Shown here piece after piece: positions 33,090 to 41,927 of a stretch of DNA of 64,000 bases (positions are counted from its first letter, which is position 1; each line of letters begins with the position of its first letter). The notes under the pieces are model-generated. The model was not told the DNA's origin. It saw only the letters and a list, made by a program, of their open reading frames with translations, and did not search any database. The position numbers and the translations under genes were made by a program. The stretch comes from SABI01 sp963677695 (GTDB lineage Bacteria > Spirochaetota > Spirochaetia > Sphaerochaetales > Sphaerochaetaceae). Location of the stretch: contig CAXXUJ010000001.1 in the NCBI GenBank assembly GCA_963677695.2, positions 248,001 to 312,000 of the forward strand, in the 5' to 3' direction.

Positions 33090-33581
33090 TTGGGTAATAG
33101 GAAGAGAAGTCTTATCAGTGTTCTGGCTCTGGTTATCGGGATAACGATCAACCTTCATGCCGAGTCGACTCTGCAGAGCAGTGTCACCATTGATTTTTCA
33201 ACCCCTTTACTTGCGGTCGACCTTTCTGATGAAGAGCTGGTTCATACGGTGCAAAGAAACATCCTTCCGGTCCCGGCAGCCGGACAGCAGGCACCGGTGG
33301 TTCTAGCCGGAGGAACGGGCTTATTCGGCGGTACGGTAGCATGTACCGTTGACGGCAGAGGAGTCGAAGTGAATTTATTTGCCGGTTCGCCTTCAGCGCC
33401 TATATATCTGACGCTGGTGGATGAGCAGGAACAGATCATCGGGCCTTTCTACTTGAACGGGACTGAGAAAGAATTGCTGGATCCGCTTAATAATACGTAT
33501 AGCATCTACCAGATCGTATATGACCTGGTGGATGGAGAGACAGAGAACACCGATTATCAGGTGGACTTTTCTCTTGAATAG
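33090..33581 (+). CDS. Secreted beta-rich protein, first gene of the surface operon
   Basis: The start is a TTG at 33090 behind GAGGAA; no in-frame ATG or GTG lies upstream. Residues 1-24 (basic start, then LISVLALVIGITINLHA) form a signal peptide. The mature 139 residues begin ESTLQSSVTIDFSTPLL, and are rich in Val, Thr, Gly and Asp with a C-terminal YQIVYDLVD..NTDYQVDFSLE strand, as expected for an immunoglobulin-like or pilin-like subunit. It has only distant likeness to the three paralogues downstream. Dyads 3 and 4 lie in its promoter. Function unknown; a minor or initiating subunit is plausible. Confidence 0.65.
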   Translation: MGNRKRSLISVLALVIGITINLHAESTLQSSVTIDFSTPLLAVDLSDEELVHTVQRNILPVPAAGQQAPVVLAGGTGLFGGTVACTVDGRGVEVNLFAGSPSAPIYLTLVDEQEQIIGPFYLNGTEKELLDPLNNTYSIYQIVYDLVDGETENTDYQVDFSLE

Positions 33582-33651
33582 AAAGATTTGGATACAGTGC
33601 ATGGTCGTTGACTATGTGTGATAAGAGCGTTGATTAAGAAGGAGGGAACAA

Positions 33652-34335
33652 GTGACAAAACCATTTCGGAGAATAACTATTCTTTTTATTGTGGTTCTAT
33701 GTATAGCGTCTGTACCTATTACGGCAGCTATAGTAGCAACGCAGATGGTTACCCTTGATATATTTGACCAATATACAGGTATTGCTTCGATCAGAGTTTT
33801 TGATGGAACGACGGTAAACCCGACGGTTACGTTCTCGGACAGTTACCAGGGTACATACCAGACAAGCGATGCCGGTTCAGAGGCATGGAAATCAAACTAT
33901 GCTGAATTTGAGTCTCTGACTGAAAAATCCGGTGGATCGCTGCAATATACTATTGCGAACTTATCGGATCAGAAAATCACCGTCCACGCAGGGACTTCGG
34001 GTTACAACTCAGAATCTCTGTACGTGAAGATCGGAGAACCGAGAAATGTCGATGGGTATATCGCAACCAATACATTAGGTCTTCGTGTGGATAGCGGAAA
34101 TGCATCATATCCGGAAAAGTTCAATATCATGCAGGGCTCCGGTTCAGCAAAAACCGTTATTGATACTATTCCAGGCGCCAATACCTATACGGGGACAGCT
34201 TTTGTCACTCTTGGAGAGACAGATTATCTCCCCGGTGCATCGGTCACGTATGGATTCGATGGAGATCCGGGAGTAGGTTCTATTTCGGTAACCTACACAC
34301 TGCTTCAAGACGGAACAACAACAGCTTCGTTCTAG
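33652..34335 (+). CDS. Secreted subunit paralogue 1
   Basis: The start is a GTG at 33652 behind AAGGAGGGAAC. A signal peptide (about residues 1-26) precedes a mature protein starting IVATQMVTLDI. The family pattern shared with the next two genes includes ATQ-x-VxLDI, IRVFDGTTVNP, DAGSEA, KSGGSLQYT, DQKITVH and a C-terminal SVTYTL strand. No cysteine pair, repeat or anchoring motif is seen. This looks like a self-assembling beta-sandwich subunit. It is followed by a hairpin and then the best-initiated paralogue. Confidence 0.7.
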   Translation: MTKPFRRITILFIVVLCIASVPITAAIVATQMVTLDIFDQYTGIASIRVFDGTTVNPTVTFSDSYQGTYQTSDAGSEAWKSNYAEFESLTEKSGGSLQYTIANLSDQKITVHAGTSGYNSESLYVKIGEPRNVDGYIATNTLGLRVDSGNASYPEKFNIMQGSGSAKTVIDTIPGANTYTGTAFVTLGETDYLPGASVTYGFDGDPGVGSISVTYTLLQDGTTTASF

Positions 34336-34384
34336 CATGGGTTTCGGGAACATATGAATTCCCGGAAAAACAGAATTGAAAAAG

Positions 34385-34400
34385 GCGGCTCTGAAGCCGC
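34385..34400 (+). promoter_or_regulatory. Intercistronic hairpin between subunits 1 and 2
   Basis: GCGGCT-CTGA-AGCCGC is a perfect 6-bp stem with a tetraloop. No immediate T-run follows, so RNA processing or stability, or partial termination, is more likely than full termination. Confidence 0.6.
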
Positions 34401-34436
34401 TTGAGAATAAAACATTTTTTTACTAGGAGATACAAC

Positions 34437-35108
34437 ATGAAAAAAAGTACAAGAGCAATTGCAGCAGTATCAGCATTATTCCTGATCCTCTCTATGGCAA
34501 CAGTTGGAGCAGCTACCACAGCAACGCAGAATGTAGTGCTCGACATCACTGAATCCTACACAGGCGTCGCAGCTATCAGAGTGTTTGACGGAACAACTGT
34601 CAACCCTACGATAACCTTTACAGACAGTTACACAGGAACCTGGAACGTCAGTGATGCCGGTAGTGAAGCTTCAAAGTCATCCTACGCTGGTCACTCCTTA
34701 CTTGATGAGAAATCTGGCGGATCACTTCAGTACACAGTTGCCGGCCTTGGAGACCAGAAAATCACCGTCCACTCCGGTACTGCAAATTATAATACCGAAA
34801 CACTCTACGTTCTTGTGGGTGATCCTCAGGACGATGGTGGAACTGCAATCGCAGACGCTGCACACGGAGTAGTAGTGAACAGTGGAGAACTTACAGATAA
34901 TAAGTTCCTGATTGCGCAGGGTTCTTTAAGTGCGAAGACTGTTATCAATGCAATCCCCGGAACAAACACCTACACGGGAACAGCTCTCGGTTATGGAACT
35001 GACGAGAATGCCTACGTTCCCGGAGCTCCGATCATTTACGGCTTTACAGGGACTCCCGGTGTGAGCACCATCGCTGTAACCTATACTATCACGGCGGATT
35101 CGGTATAA
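34437..35108 (+). CDS. Secreted subunit paralogue 2 (probable major subunit)
   Basis: The ATG at 34437 behind AGGAGATACAAC has the best translation signal of the paralogues. A signal peptide (MKKSTRAIAAVSALFLILSM and on to GAA) precedes ATTATQNVVLDITESYTGVA. The mature protein of about 198 residues is rich in Thr, Gly, Ala and Val and very similar to paralogue 1 over its length, ending STIAVTYTITADSV. Hairpins on both sides of the gene suggest a stabilised, abundant message, as is common for major pilins. Function as a structural surface subunit is inferred. Confidence 0.72.
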   Translation: MKKSTRAIAAVSALFLILSMATVGAATTATQNVVLDITESYTGVAAIRVFDGTTVNPTITFTDSYTGTWNVSDAGSEASKSSYAGHSLLDEKSGGSLQYTVAGLGDQKITVHSGTANYNTETLYVLVGDPQDDGGTAIADAAHGVVVNSGELTDNKFLIAQGSLSAKTVINAIPGTNTYTGTALGYGTDENAYVPGAPIIYGFTGTPGVSTIAVTYTITADSV

Positions 35109-35139
35109 ATCAATATATCGGTAATGTTATGAAACAGGA

Positions 35140-35164
35140 GGAGGAGATGGCTCACATCTCCTCC
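35140..35164 (+). terminator. Hairpin after subunit 2 (attenuator-like)
   Basis: GGAGGAGATG (35140-35149), loop GCTCA, CATCTCCTCC (35155-35164): a perfect 10-bp stem followed by ACTTTATTGACTTTTTC. Probably a partial terminator that lowers expression of the downstream genes. Confidence 0.6.
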
Positions 35165-35219
35165 ACTTTATTGACTTTTTCAGCGGACAGGAGGACAATG
35201 TACGTAGAAGGGTAAAAAA

Positions 35220-35888
35220 GTGAGAAGGTATGAGAGAGATAAGAAGAGCATTGTACGTAAAGCAGCTCTCATAAGTATTATTCAGATTCTCGTATTACTA
35301 CAGGCGTTATCGTCTGCAGTCACTGCTACCCAGACAATCGTGTTAGACATCACAAGAGTCTATGAACCGACTTCTTCTCTGAGAGTGTTTGACGGAGTTT
35401 CGGTGGAAAACCCTGAGGTCACCTTTCCTATAACCCACAGCGGTTATTATCTGGTGAATGATGCGGGGAATACGCCCTGGAAGGATCAGATCGCCTTTGA
35501 TGATATAGAGGGTAAAGATGGTGGGTATCTCCAGTATACCACGCAGGGATACACTCAGGCCCAGAAGATTACTGTGCACTCCCCGACCTCCGGATACATT
35601 CCCGGCTCACTCTGGGTCAAGGTCTATCCTCCAGCTGAGGCTGGAAGCAACCTTACAGACCCGAATTCCCTTGGAATAAGCGTGTCAGGGGGAAAAACCG
35701 GAACGGACGGGATCGAAGGCTATATCCCTATATTAGGGAGTGAAGATCCTATCGATGTCATACAGCATGTTGACGGAGAGAAGGCCTGGACCGGAGGAGA
35801 GAAGAATGGTGCAAAGATTGCATACTTTCTCTCAGAAGACCCGGGACTCGAGACTTTCCAGCTTGTCTACACACTCATCGCAGAATAG
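35220..35888 (+). CDS. Secreted subunit paralogue 3
   Basis: The start is a GTG at 35220 with GAAGGG before it. A basic N-terminus and hydrophobic stretch to about residue 36 form a signal peptide, and the mature protein starts VTATQTIVLDITRVYEP. It shares LRVFDG, NDAG, GGYLQYTTQ and QKITVHSPTSGY with paralogues 1 and 2 but is more divergent. The C-terminal strand reads FQLVYTLIAE. A tiny frame of five codons with a better ribosome-binding site (AGGAGG, ATG near 35198) sits just upstream and may couple translation. It is likely a minor or terminal subunit. Confidence 0.68.
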   Translation: MRRYERDKKSIVRKAALISIIQILVLLQALSSAVTATQTIVLDITRVYEPTSSLRVFDGVSVENPEVTFPITHSGYYLVNDAGNTPWKDQIAFDDIEGKDGGYLQYTTQGYTQAQKITVHSPTSGYIPGSLWVKVYPPAEAGSNLTDPNSLGISVSGGKTGTDGIEGYIPILGSEDPIDVIQHVDGEKAWTGGEKNGAKIAYFLSEDPGLETFQLVYTLIAE

Positions 35889-36015
35889 ACTTCACATGTG
35901 TTCGTCATATCTGAACACCTGAACCATCACCTGATGAAACGTACAGATCCCGCAAGAAGCTGAAAAAGAAACGGAATTACCGATCTTCTACAGATCTATT
36001 GGCAATGAACATACC

Positions 36016-36513
36016 ATGAATATCACAAGAAACAGAAGTGCGAAACGATTTCTTATCTTCTCACTCATCAGTATACTCTCTTCCCTCGTGTTTGCTACCA
36101 CGTCACTTGCATGGAACAGCTCATTCTCACATGGGTGGACATTCACGCCGGATATCGAAAACCTTTCAGCCGGTGCAGGAAGCGACTATACCGACACTAT
36201 CCAGTCTCCTCTGTATTGTGATGCTCTCACGATCGAAGCAGACGGACCGTGGTCGCTGTTCATAGAAGGGGACCCAGTTCAATGGAATAGTGAAATTCTA
36301 CTGTTCTTCCGTGCCATGAGTCCTTTCTCCGATGCCCTTCATGATATTCAGGACTCCTTCCTTCAGATAACAACAGATCAGGTCAAGGTTGCCTCAGGCG
36401 AGGGCTCTGTTGAACTGGTCGGTATCCAGTACCAGCTGAAAGGACTTTCCGTAGAACAATTTAAACCGAGTTCATGGAACACGGACATCACCTTCACAAT
36501 AATTGAAGAATAA
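36016..36513 (+). CDS. Secreted beta-rich protein, fifth of the surface operon
   Basis: A signal peptide (residues 1-33, ending SLA or AWN) precedes about 132 residues starting WNSSFSHGWTFTPDI. The sequence is aromatic- and Asp/Ser-rich with one cysteine and a C-terminal NTDITFTIIEE strand. It is unlike the ATQ paralogues, so it might be a tip, adhesin or anchoring component. The start ATG has little ribosome-binding signal. The chaperone-like gene follows after 15 bases. I do not recognise the family. Confidence 0.62.
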   Translation: MNITRNRSAKRFLIFSLISILSSLVFATTSLAWNSSFSHGWTFTPDIENLSAGAGSDYTDTIQSPLYCDALTIEADGPWSLFIEGDPVQWNSEILLFFRAMSPFSDALHDIQDSFLQITTDQVKVASGEGSVELVGIQYQLKGLSVEQFKPSSWNTDITFTIIEE

Positions 36514-36528
36514 GCATGTGAGGAACCA

Positions 36529-37326
36529 ATGAAAAAACATATAATATTAATCATATTACTATTCAGTGAAATCTTTATTCTGAATGCAGCCATTCAGGTC
36601 CAGGGTGAACTATTCGTCAAGAATACCGCACTCCCTGGAGAATCATATACGGGAGAGATCCAGATTGCTAACCCGGGAGAACGTAACGAAAGAGTTCAGC
36701 TCTCCAAAGCTGACTATCTTTACTTCGCTGATGGAAACAACCTGTTTCATGCCCCAGGCACCGACCCACGCTCAAATGCTCCGTGGGTTCAGTTTGCCAG
36801 GGATGTGGTTGTCGTCCCTCCGGGGAAAAGCATTAAAGTTCCCTACACAGTAGTTGTACCGGGAGATCCCGCATTGAAAGGCGTGTACTGGTCGATAGTG
36901 TTCGTAGAGTCGATTACAGACAGTCTCCTGAACCCCGATTTAAAGGAAGATGAAGTAGCTGCCCTCAGCATCAATTACAGGTTCGGAGTACAGATCGCGA
37001 CCCAGATCGGAGAGACAGGCAATCCTGGTCTCCAGTTCACCGACATCAGAATAGATAAAGAGGCAGAAGAAAAGACAATTGCCTTCACTATTGAAAATAC
37101 CGGGGAGACTCATGCGGTGGGAGAGGTATATGCTCTCGCATATTCGAGAACGGGTTCTTTCATCGGAAGATTTGATGGAAGACGGATCGGGACTCTGCCG
37201 GGAACCACTGTCACCCGATCGATAGTATTCCCCGATATGGATGCAGGATCCTATCGCATACAATTGCTTGCCGACATCGGGAAGGATAAAATTTACGGTG
37301 TTCTGGTTTCTCCAACGTTTGAGTAG
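36529..37326 (+). CDS. Periplasmic chaperone-like protein of the surface operon
   Basis: A signal peptide (MKKHIILIILLFSEIFILNA) is followed by two immunoglobulin-like domains. Residues about 21-130 contain PGESYTGEIQIANPGERNERVQLS and VVPPGKSIKVPYTVVVPGDPALKGVYW, a pattern typical of PapD-like or DUF916-like folds. Residues about 140-265 follow with FTIENTGETHAVGEVYALAYS. This is what a pilus chaperone looks like, although I see no clear match to a named chaperone family. The stop abuts the ATG of the usher-like gene, so the two are translationally coupled. A role in folding or delivering the subunits is inferred. Confidence 0.6.
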   Translation: MKKHIILIILLFSEIFILNAAIQVQGELFVKNTALPGESYTGEIQIANPGERNERVQLSKADYLYFADGNNLFHAPGTDPRSNAPWVQFARDVVVVPPGKSIKVPYTVVVPGDPALKGVYWSIVFVESITDSLLNPDLKEDEVAALSINYRFGVQIATQIGETGNPGLQFTDIRIDKEAEEKTIAFTIENTGETHAVGEVYALAYSRTGSFIGRFDGRRIGTLPGTTVTRSIVFPDMDAGSYRIQLLADIGKDKIYGVLVSPTFE

Positions 37327-39927
37327 ATGATACGGTATCGGCGACTCCATTACACATTCCTTATTCTTATGCTCTCTATTGCTGAACTTTTCAGCCTTCA
37401 GGTCAATTCCATAACAGGACCGACTGAGGCTGTAAGTGACGAATTAGTTACCTTGGTATTCGAGTTGGTCAATGATAACGGAGAACAACATACCTACACT
37501 GCACAACCGATACTCCCGGAGGGATGGAATCTCCAGTTCCCACTTTTTCCCCTTACCCTGGAAGCAGGTCAGAGTGATATCATATTCCTCTCCTTTTCCA
37601 TTCCCTCATCCACACTCGCAGGTCCCTACCAAGCAGGAATTTTCTTTCCAGAGGATGGGACGAGTGCTCGTGAACAAGTAACGGTCAGACCGACATATGA
37701 TTTCGTTCTCACGTTGATTGATTTTCCCCCGATCATTCTCAATACAAGAACCTTTCCGATTGAACTCATGCTCCAGAATACAGGCAACGTGGAAATCACG
37801 ATCGACCTCAGCGGACACGCCACCTACATCGAAGAGGGAACGTTTACTGAAGAGTCAGTTACGCTCCTTCCCGGTGAGAGTAAAAAAATCGAGTATACCA
37901 TCAAACTTGAAGATAACCTGAACCGGCAAGCGACGGTGCAATCCACAATACAAGCAAGTATCAAAGAGCATGATACGGAAGCCAGGGAAATACGCACGAT
38001 AAGTCAGTGGATTCCTCCGCTCAAGCAGGAATCTCTCTACCGGTACTTTAAATTCACCACATCAGCGGCACTTACAAGTACAGATATATATACCGTACCT
38101 ATGGAAATCACGACACAATTATATGGTTCAGGAACATTGGATGACAAAGATACCCATAAACTTTCCATAACTGTTCCCACCCCGGCATTCTCATTCGACC
38201 CACAAACCATCACCTGGGGAACAGGAATGATCACCTACGAAAATCCTCTCTTTTCCATCAACCCTCACACTTCCTTCGAGCCGACTGCCCTTGTCCCTGG
38301 ATTCGATGACTTGGGAATACTCCTGGCAATATACAACTCCTCTGCAAGAGCAGAACTTTTCTCGACAACAGGCTCGCTGGACACAGGCGGGATCGGAGTG
38401 AAAACATATCTGGCCTACAATGAAGTAGATAAGCTTTCTCTCTCAACTACCTATGACAGGCAGTCAGCTTCCACCTTCATCGGAATTTCCGGGTTCATGC
38501 GACCGTATAACATCTCCAATATCAACTACTCCGGGGCTATTTCCCTCACCGAACCGGAGAAACGGGCTCTCAATGTTCAACTCAGCGCTCTGGAAGAATC
38601 GTATCGTTACTCCTTCTATTTTGCTCATAAGAGTGCTGACTATCAGGGAACCCAGACAGGGGAGCATACAATTGCGATTGAAGGTTCCGTATTTCCTACT
38701 GAACAGGCAAGTTTTTCTGGAAGTTACACCTTCATAGATCGGGATAGAATCACCTCAACATATCAGAATAAACACTCGTACGGTATTTCTGCCGGATATC
38801 GACTTTCTGCGAAAACCTCCATACATCTCAGTCTCGCACAATCACTACAGTATATTCCCTCAATAGAAGCCTCCCCCTCAAACCGTGTGACCTCCTATTC
38901 AGGAGGCTTCGACACTATCTTCTCTCAAATCGAATTCAAATCAAATATCACGCACGTAAGCCCGACAGAGAAACCATCATCACAGATCATGAATCTTTCG
39001 GCAGCGAAAACACTTGACGGCATCGGTCGTTTTAACCTCAACACATCCATAGACACCGGCTCTTCATTGCAAGGTCTTTCAGATACAATCATCTCATCGG
39101 GGATCAACTTCTCAGGATCGTTTATCGGGGAACTCACAGGAGGCATACAGCTAGGATTTTCCCATGCCTTCCTCACAGGACTTTCAGGCTTCACTGCCGG
39201 AGCAAACGTTTCGTATACACTTAAAGGTTTCGGGGGCGTAAGTGCAGCACTGAGCTACTCCCGTCTCCCCAGCAGTACACTCGCCGAGACCCTCTCCCTA
39301 TCACTCTCATATGCGACTTCATTCAATATTCCCATCGGGTCAAGAACGGATGTATCAGCCTTGAAAGGACGTATCCTTCCCCTTCTACCCTCAGACCCCG
39401 TGGAGGGAATCATCATAACGGTAGGCAACCTTACTTCAGTGACTGATGAAGAGGGATTCTTCACCTTCCCTGCACTCCCGAAAGGGACCTACCAGATTAT
39501 CCTTGCTTCAAGCACACCAAATGATCAGTTTATCATCGTAGATTCCCGTCAGACACGTATAGAACTTAAGAATCAGAATGAGGAAGTTGCCATAACAATC
39601 ACCAGACCGGTAAGCGTAACAGGAAAGCTTGACCTGACCAACTATGGAGGAAAAAAGGAGACAGGTCTCATCCTTACGCTTTCAAGCACCCATGAGGAAC
39701 AGCGAAAAATTCCGAACATTGACGGGACCTTCTCCTTCACAGGGCTGCTTCCTGCCGTGTGGACGCTATCGGCAATCGAAAGCACGATTCCTGAAGGCTA
39801 TACACTTGAATTTGAACGGCAGGAACTGGACCTGAGCGATGGCGTCGACAGAAATGTCCTCATAACTCTCAAACCGATCCTGAAGGAAATCACGTTCCAG
39901 GGCGGAGGTGAATACATTGTCCTTTAA
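37327..39927 (+). CDS. Usher-like outer-membrane protein
   Basis: This 866-residue protein has a signal peptide, then an N-terminal periplasmic part (about 24-245) of immunoglobulin-like, NEW3-type repeats (LPLTLEAGQSDIIFLSFSIP; LLPGESKKIEYTIKL). A long region of alternating polar/hydrophobic strands (about 250-690) reads as a beta barrel. Two C-terminal beta-sandwich modules follow (about 695-765 and 770-860; GIIITVGNLTSVTDEEGFFTFPALPKG is carboxypeptidase-regulatory-like). N-domain, barrel and two C-terminal domains is the layout of pilus ushers, and 866 residues is the usual size. No plug domain or family signature was recognised. It overlaps the next gene. Confidence 0.6.
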   Translation: MIRYRRLHYTFLILMLSIAELFSLQVNSITGPTEAVSDELVTLVFELVNDNGEQHTYTAQPILPEGWNLQFPLFPLTLEAGQSDIIFLSFSIPSSTLAGPYQAGIFFPEDGTSAREQVTVRPTYDFVLTLIDFPPIILNTRTFPIELMLQNTGNVEITIDLSGHATYIEEGTFTEESVTLLPGESKKIEYTIKLEDNLNRQATVQSTIQASIKEHDTEAREIRTISQWIPPLKQESLYRYFKFTTSAALTSTDIYTVPMEITTQLYGSGTLDDKDTHKLSITVPTPAFSFDPQTITWGTGMITYENPLFSINPHTSFEPTALVPGFDDLGILLAIYNSSARAELFSTTGSLDTGGIGVKTYLAYNEVDKLSLSTTYDRQSASTFIGISGFMRPYNISNINYSGAISLTEPEKRALNVQLSALEESYRYSFYFAHKSADYQGTQTGEHTIAIEGSVFPTEQASFSGSYTFIDRDRITSTYQNKHSYGISAGYRLSAKTSIHLSLAQSLQYIPSIEASPSNRVTSYSGGFDTIFSQIEFKSNITHVSPTEKPSSQIMNLSAAKTLDGIGRFNLNTSIDTGSSLQGLSDTIISSGINFSGSFIGELTGGIQLGFSHAFLTGLSGFTAGANVSYTLKGFGGVSAALSYSRLPSSTLAETLSLSLSYATSFNIPIGSRTDVSALKGRILPLLPSDPVEGIIITVGNLTSVTDEEGFFTFPALPKGTYQIILASSTPNDQFIIVDSRQTRIELKNQNEEVAITITRPVSVTGKLDLTNYGGKKETGLILTLSSTHEEQRKIPNIDGTFSFTGLLPAVWTLSAIESTIPEGYTLEFERQELDLSDGVDRNVLITLKPILKEITFQGGGEYIVL

Positions 39928-40588
39928 ACACTCCTTTTTCATCATACTGCTGTCTCTGTGTATTTCATCACTGTACGCGGGGACGGTTTCCTCTCTCGAC
40001 ATGCAGCAGAAAGGCTATTCGGCAACCCTCGAATATGAGTACACTCCATCCTTTCCCCTCTCTCTTTCAGCGCAGATAAGTACGGCAGAGAACGGGTTTC
40101 TCGATTACGGACTCACCTTCGCTTTTCGGTCCGATTCACATGGTTCGGTCAACCTTGAGACCGGTCTCGCCTTCACCTTCACATTGATCAAACAGGACAC
40201 CTACATGCCCATCAGCCTTACGGTTGAACCGGAAATCTTTTATTCCGATTTCATTTCAGGAAGAATGGAACCGTATGAAGGAATAGGCTTCAGTTTCGCA
40301 GGCTCCCTCATTCATGTGATGCGGCTTGCTCACAGACATTTCCTTTCATTAGGCCTCATAGCTTCCTTTGAAAGGACCTCGTACTCTTCACAGGAAGATA
40401 CCCTTTCCCCCTACAGCGACTCAACATTACGTATCGGTCCCACCTTCCGCTATACTTTCAGGGATTATCCTCTGAACAGCGGGAACAGCGGTGAGGCACG
40501 GTTCTCGATTCTCTTCGGAGATAGGTGGTCACCTGCAGTGAGGATAGGATTCTCCTTCCTGAGGTATAAGGAGAGTTCAGGTGAGTAA
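39917..40588 (+). CDS. Small outer-membrane beta-barrel protein
   Basis: The start is probably the TTG at 39917, six bases after GGAGGTG; a GTG at 39908 would lie on top of that ribosome-binding site. A signal peptide (SFFIILLSLCISSLYA) precedes about 200 residues of amphipathic strands with aromatic girdles and a C-terminal VRIGFSFLRY strand, which suggests an 8-10 strand barrel. It overlaps the usher-like gene by 11 bases and closes the operon. It may assist insertion or be an accessory pore. Function unknown. Confidence 0.65.
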   Translation: MSFKHSFFIILLSLCISSLYAGTVSSLDMQQKGYSATLEYEYTPSFPLSLSAQISTAENGFLDYGLTFAFRSDSHGSVNLETGLAFTFTLIKQDTYMPISLTVEPEIFYSDFISGRMEPYEGIGFSFAGSLIHVMRLAHRHFLSLGLIASFERTSYSSQEDTLSPYSDSTLRIGPTFRYTFRDYPLNSGNSGEARFSILFGDRWSPAVRIGFSFLRYKESSGE

Positions 40589-40610
40589 GAGACATAGGAA
40601 GCATATATTT

Positions 40611-40616
40611 TGTAGG
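40611..40616. promoter_or_regulatory. Half-site TGTAGG
   Basis: A single TGTAGG half of the dyad family lies between the surface operon and the next gene. The second half is absent (AATTAC-GGAAGT), so it may not be functional. Confidence 0.25.
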
Positions 40617-40699
40617 AATTACGGAAGTTTGGTCCAGTCGGCCACACCTTTCCGTCCTCTTTATGATACCCTTTCAGAATCACGTAAAAGAGTACTATA

Positions 40700-41905
40700 T
40701 TGATATACCTTAGGAAGCTGCTTACATCTCTTACCCTCCTCATTCTTCTCTCTTCTTCCCTTCTCAGTGCCGTCGATTTCACTCAGTACGGGTTCTCTGT
40801 GGAACAGAAACGCGTCTCCGGCGGCTACACGATCTACTCACTGAAGGATGAGAAAAACAGAGATGTGAAGATATCAATTTCGGCAGGAGCCGAAGAGAAC
40901 AGGATAGAAGAGGTTCTCAGTATCCACGACACCTTCGACCGATGGACCTTCATCACCTTCGATACGATCTCCTACATCGCGGAAACCACCTACACTTCAG
41001 TGATGGTTCTTCCTTCTGATATATCTTACAACGGAGTAGACCTTCTTCCCTACGTACGTACCGGTCTCACCTTCATTCAGGAGGATGGTGACCTTCTTTA
41101 TGATATCCGTCTGGTGGAGGCGGCAGTCAATCCGAAGCTGAGCGGAACCTATACCGTGGAGAATCAGCTTCTTGATGCCCTCTACAAGGCAGTGGAGACC
41201 GACCTGCTCGGAGAGCTCTACATGGGTATCACCCTGGGAGGCAGGAACAAGGCATCTGCAGCCGAAGCTGAACCTGCAGCTGCCGACACAGCCGCAGCAG
41301 AAATAAGTGAAGATGTACAGAGCGAAGAGCAGACCGACAGCGTGCCTGAAGTACCTGCAGAAACTTCCCCCGACAGCTATGCGGAATTGAAGGTGTACCT
41401 CATGGCGGAGACACAGAAGGCTATCGACAGGGCGATTGATTCCCTGAAGGAAGGCAATGCGAAAGATCTTGCGTATGAGACCAATATTCTCGGTAATGAG
41501 ATAGATATTCTCACCCAGGCTGTCGATCAGGACAGAGATAACGCAGATGAGGAGATTGCCGCCCTGAAGGATACCATTTCCCTCCTTGAAGGCGATATCG
41601 CCTCCCTTGAGGGAGCGATCGAGAGCGGTCGCGAGGCCAGGAGCGAACTCGAGGATCAGATCACCCTGCTGATGAGTGAGATTGACGATCTGAGAAAGGC
41701 GATTCTTGTAATCCACAACACCGGAACCTTCGGGAATATCAGATACATAGACAGAAAGGCGATCGAGCGGGCAGTGAAGCTGAAGGATCAGGATGAGGAC
41801 ATCACGCAGAGTGAAGTCCATTCGATACTGAACAGGGAAGGATACAAGGTCAGTGAACACGCCGTGTTCCTCATATTCGCACTCTACTTCAATGAGTATT
41901 ACTAG
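40700..41905 (+). CDS. Exported coiled-coil protein with C-terminal FNxYY module
   Basis: The frame opens with a TTG at 40700, which has a poor ribosome-binding site, so the true start is uncertain. A signal peptide (LLTSLTLLILLSSSLLSA) precedes a globular domain (about 25-175, VDFTQYGFSVEQKRVSGGYT). An Ala/Glu-rich linker (about 180-235) and a long coiled coil (about 240-335, repeated LEGDIASLEGAIESGREARS) follow. The last 50 residues (IDRKAIERAVKLKDQDEDIT to FLIFALYFNEYY) resemble the end of the next protein. The periplasm is the likely site. I do not recognise the family. It is followed by the 879-residue coiled-coil protein and MscS in a tight cluster. Confidence 0.65.
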   Translation: MIYLRKLLTSLTLLILLSSSLLSAVDFTQYGFSVEQKRVSGGYTIYSLKDEKNRDVKISISAGAEENRIEEVLSIHDTFDRWTFITFDTISYIAETTYTSVMVLPSDISYNGVDLLPYVRTGLTFIQEDGDLLYDIRLVEAAVNPKLSGTYTVENQLLDALYKAVETDLLGELYMGITLGGRNKASAAEAEPAAADTAAAEISEDVQSEEQTDSVPEVPAETSPDSYAELKVYLMAETQKAIDRAIDSLKEGNAKDLAYETNILGNEIDILTQAVDQDRDNADEEIAALKDTISLLEGDIASLEGAIESGREARSELEDQITLLMSEIDDLRKAILVIHNTGTFGNIRYIDRKAIERAVKLKDQDEDITQSEVHSILNREGYKVSEHAVFLIFALYFNEYY

Positions 41906-41927
41906 GGTGAGTGAGAAGAAGGAAAGG

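Noticed and set aside
32932..33144. A 70-residue open frame overlapping the start of the surface operon
   Set aside because: It lies in the AT-rich leader with dyad site 4 inside it, has no ribosome-binding site, and overlaps the signal-peptide gene out of frame.
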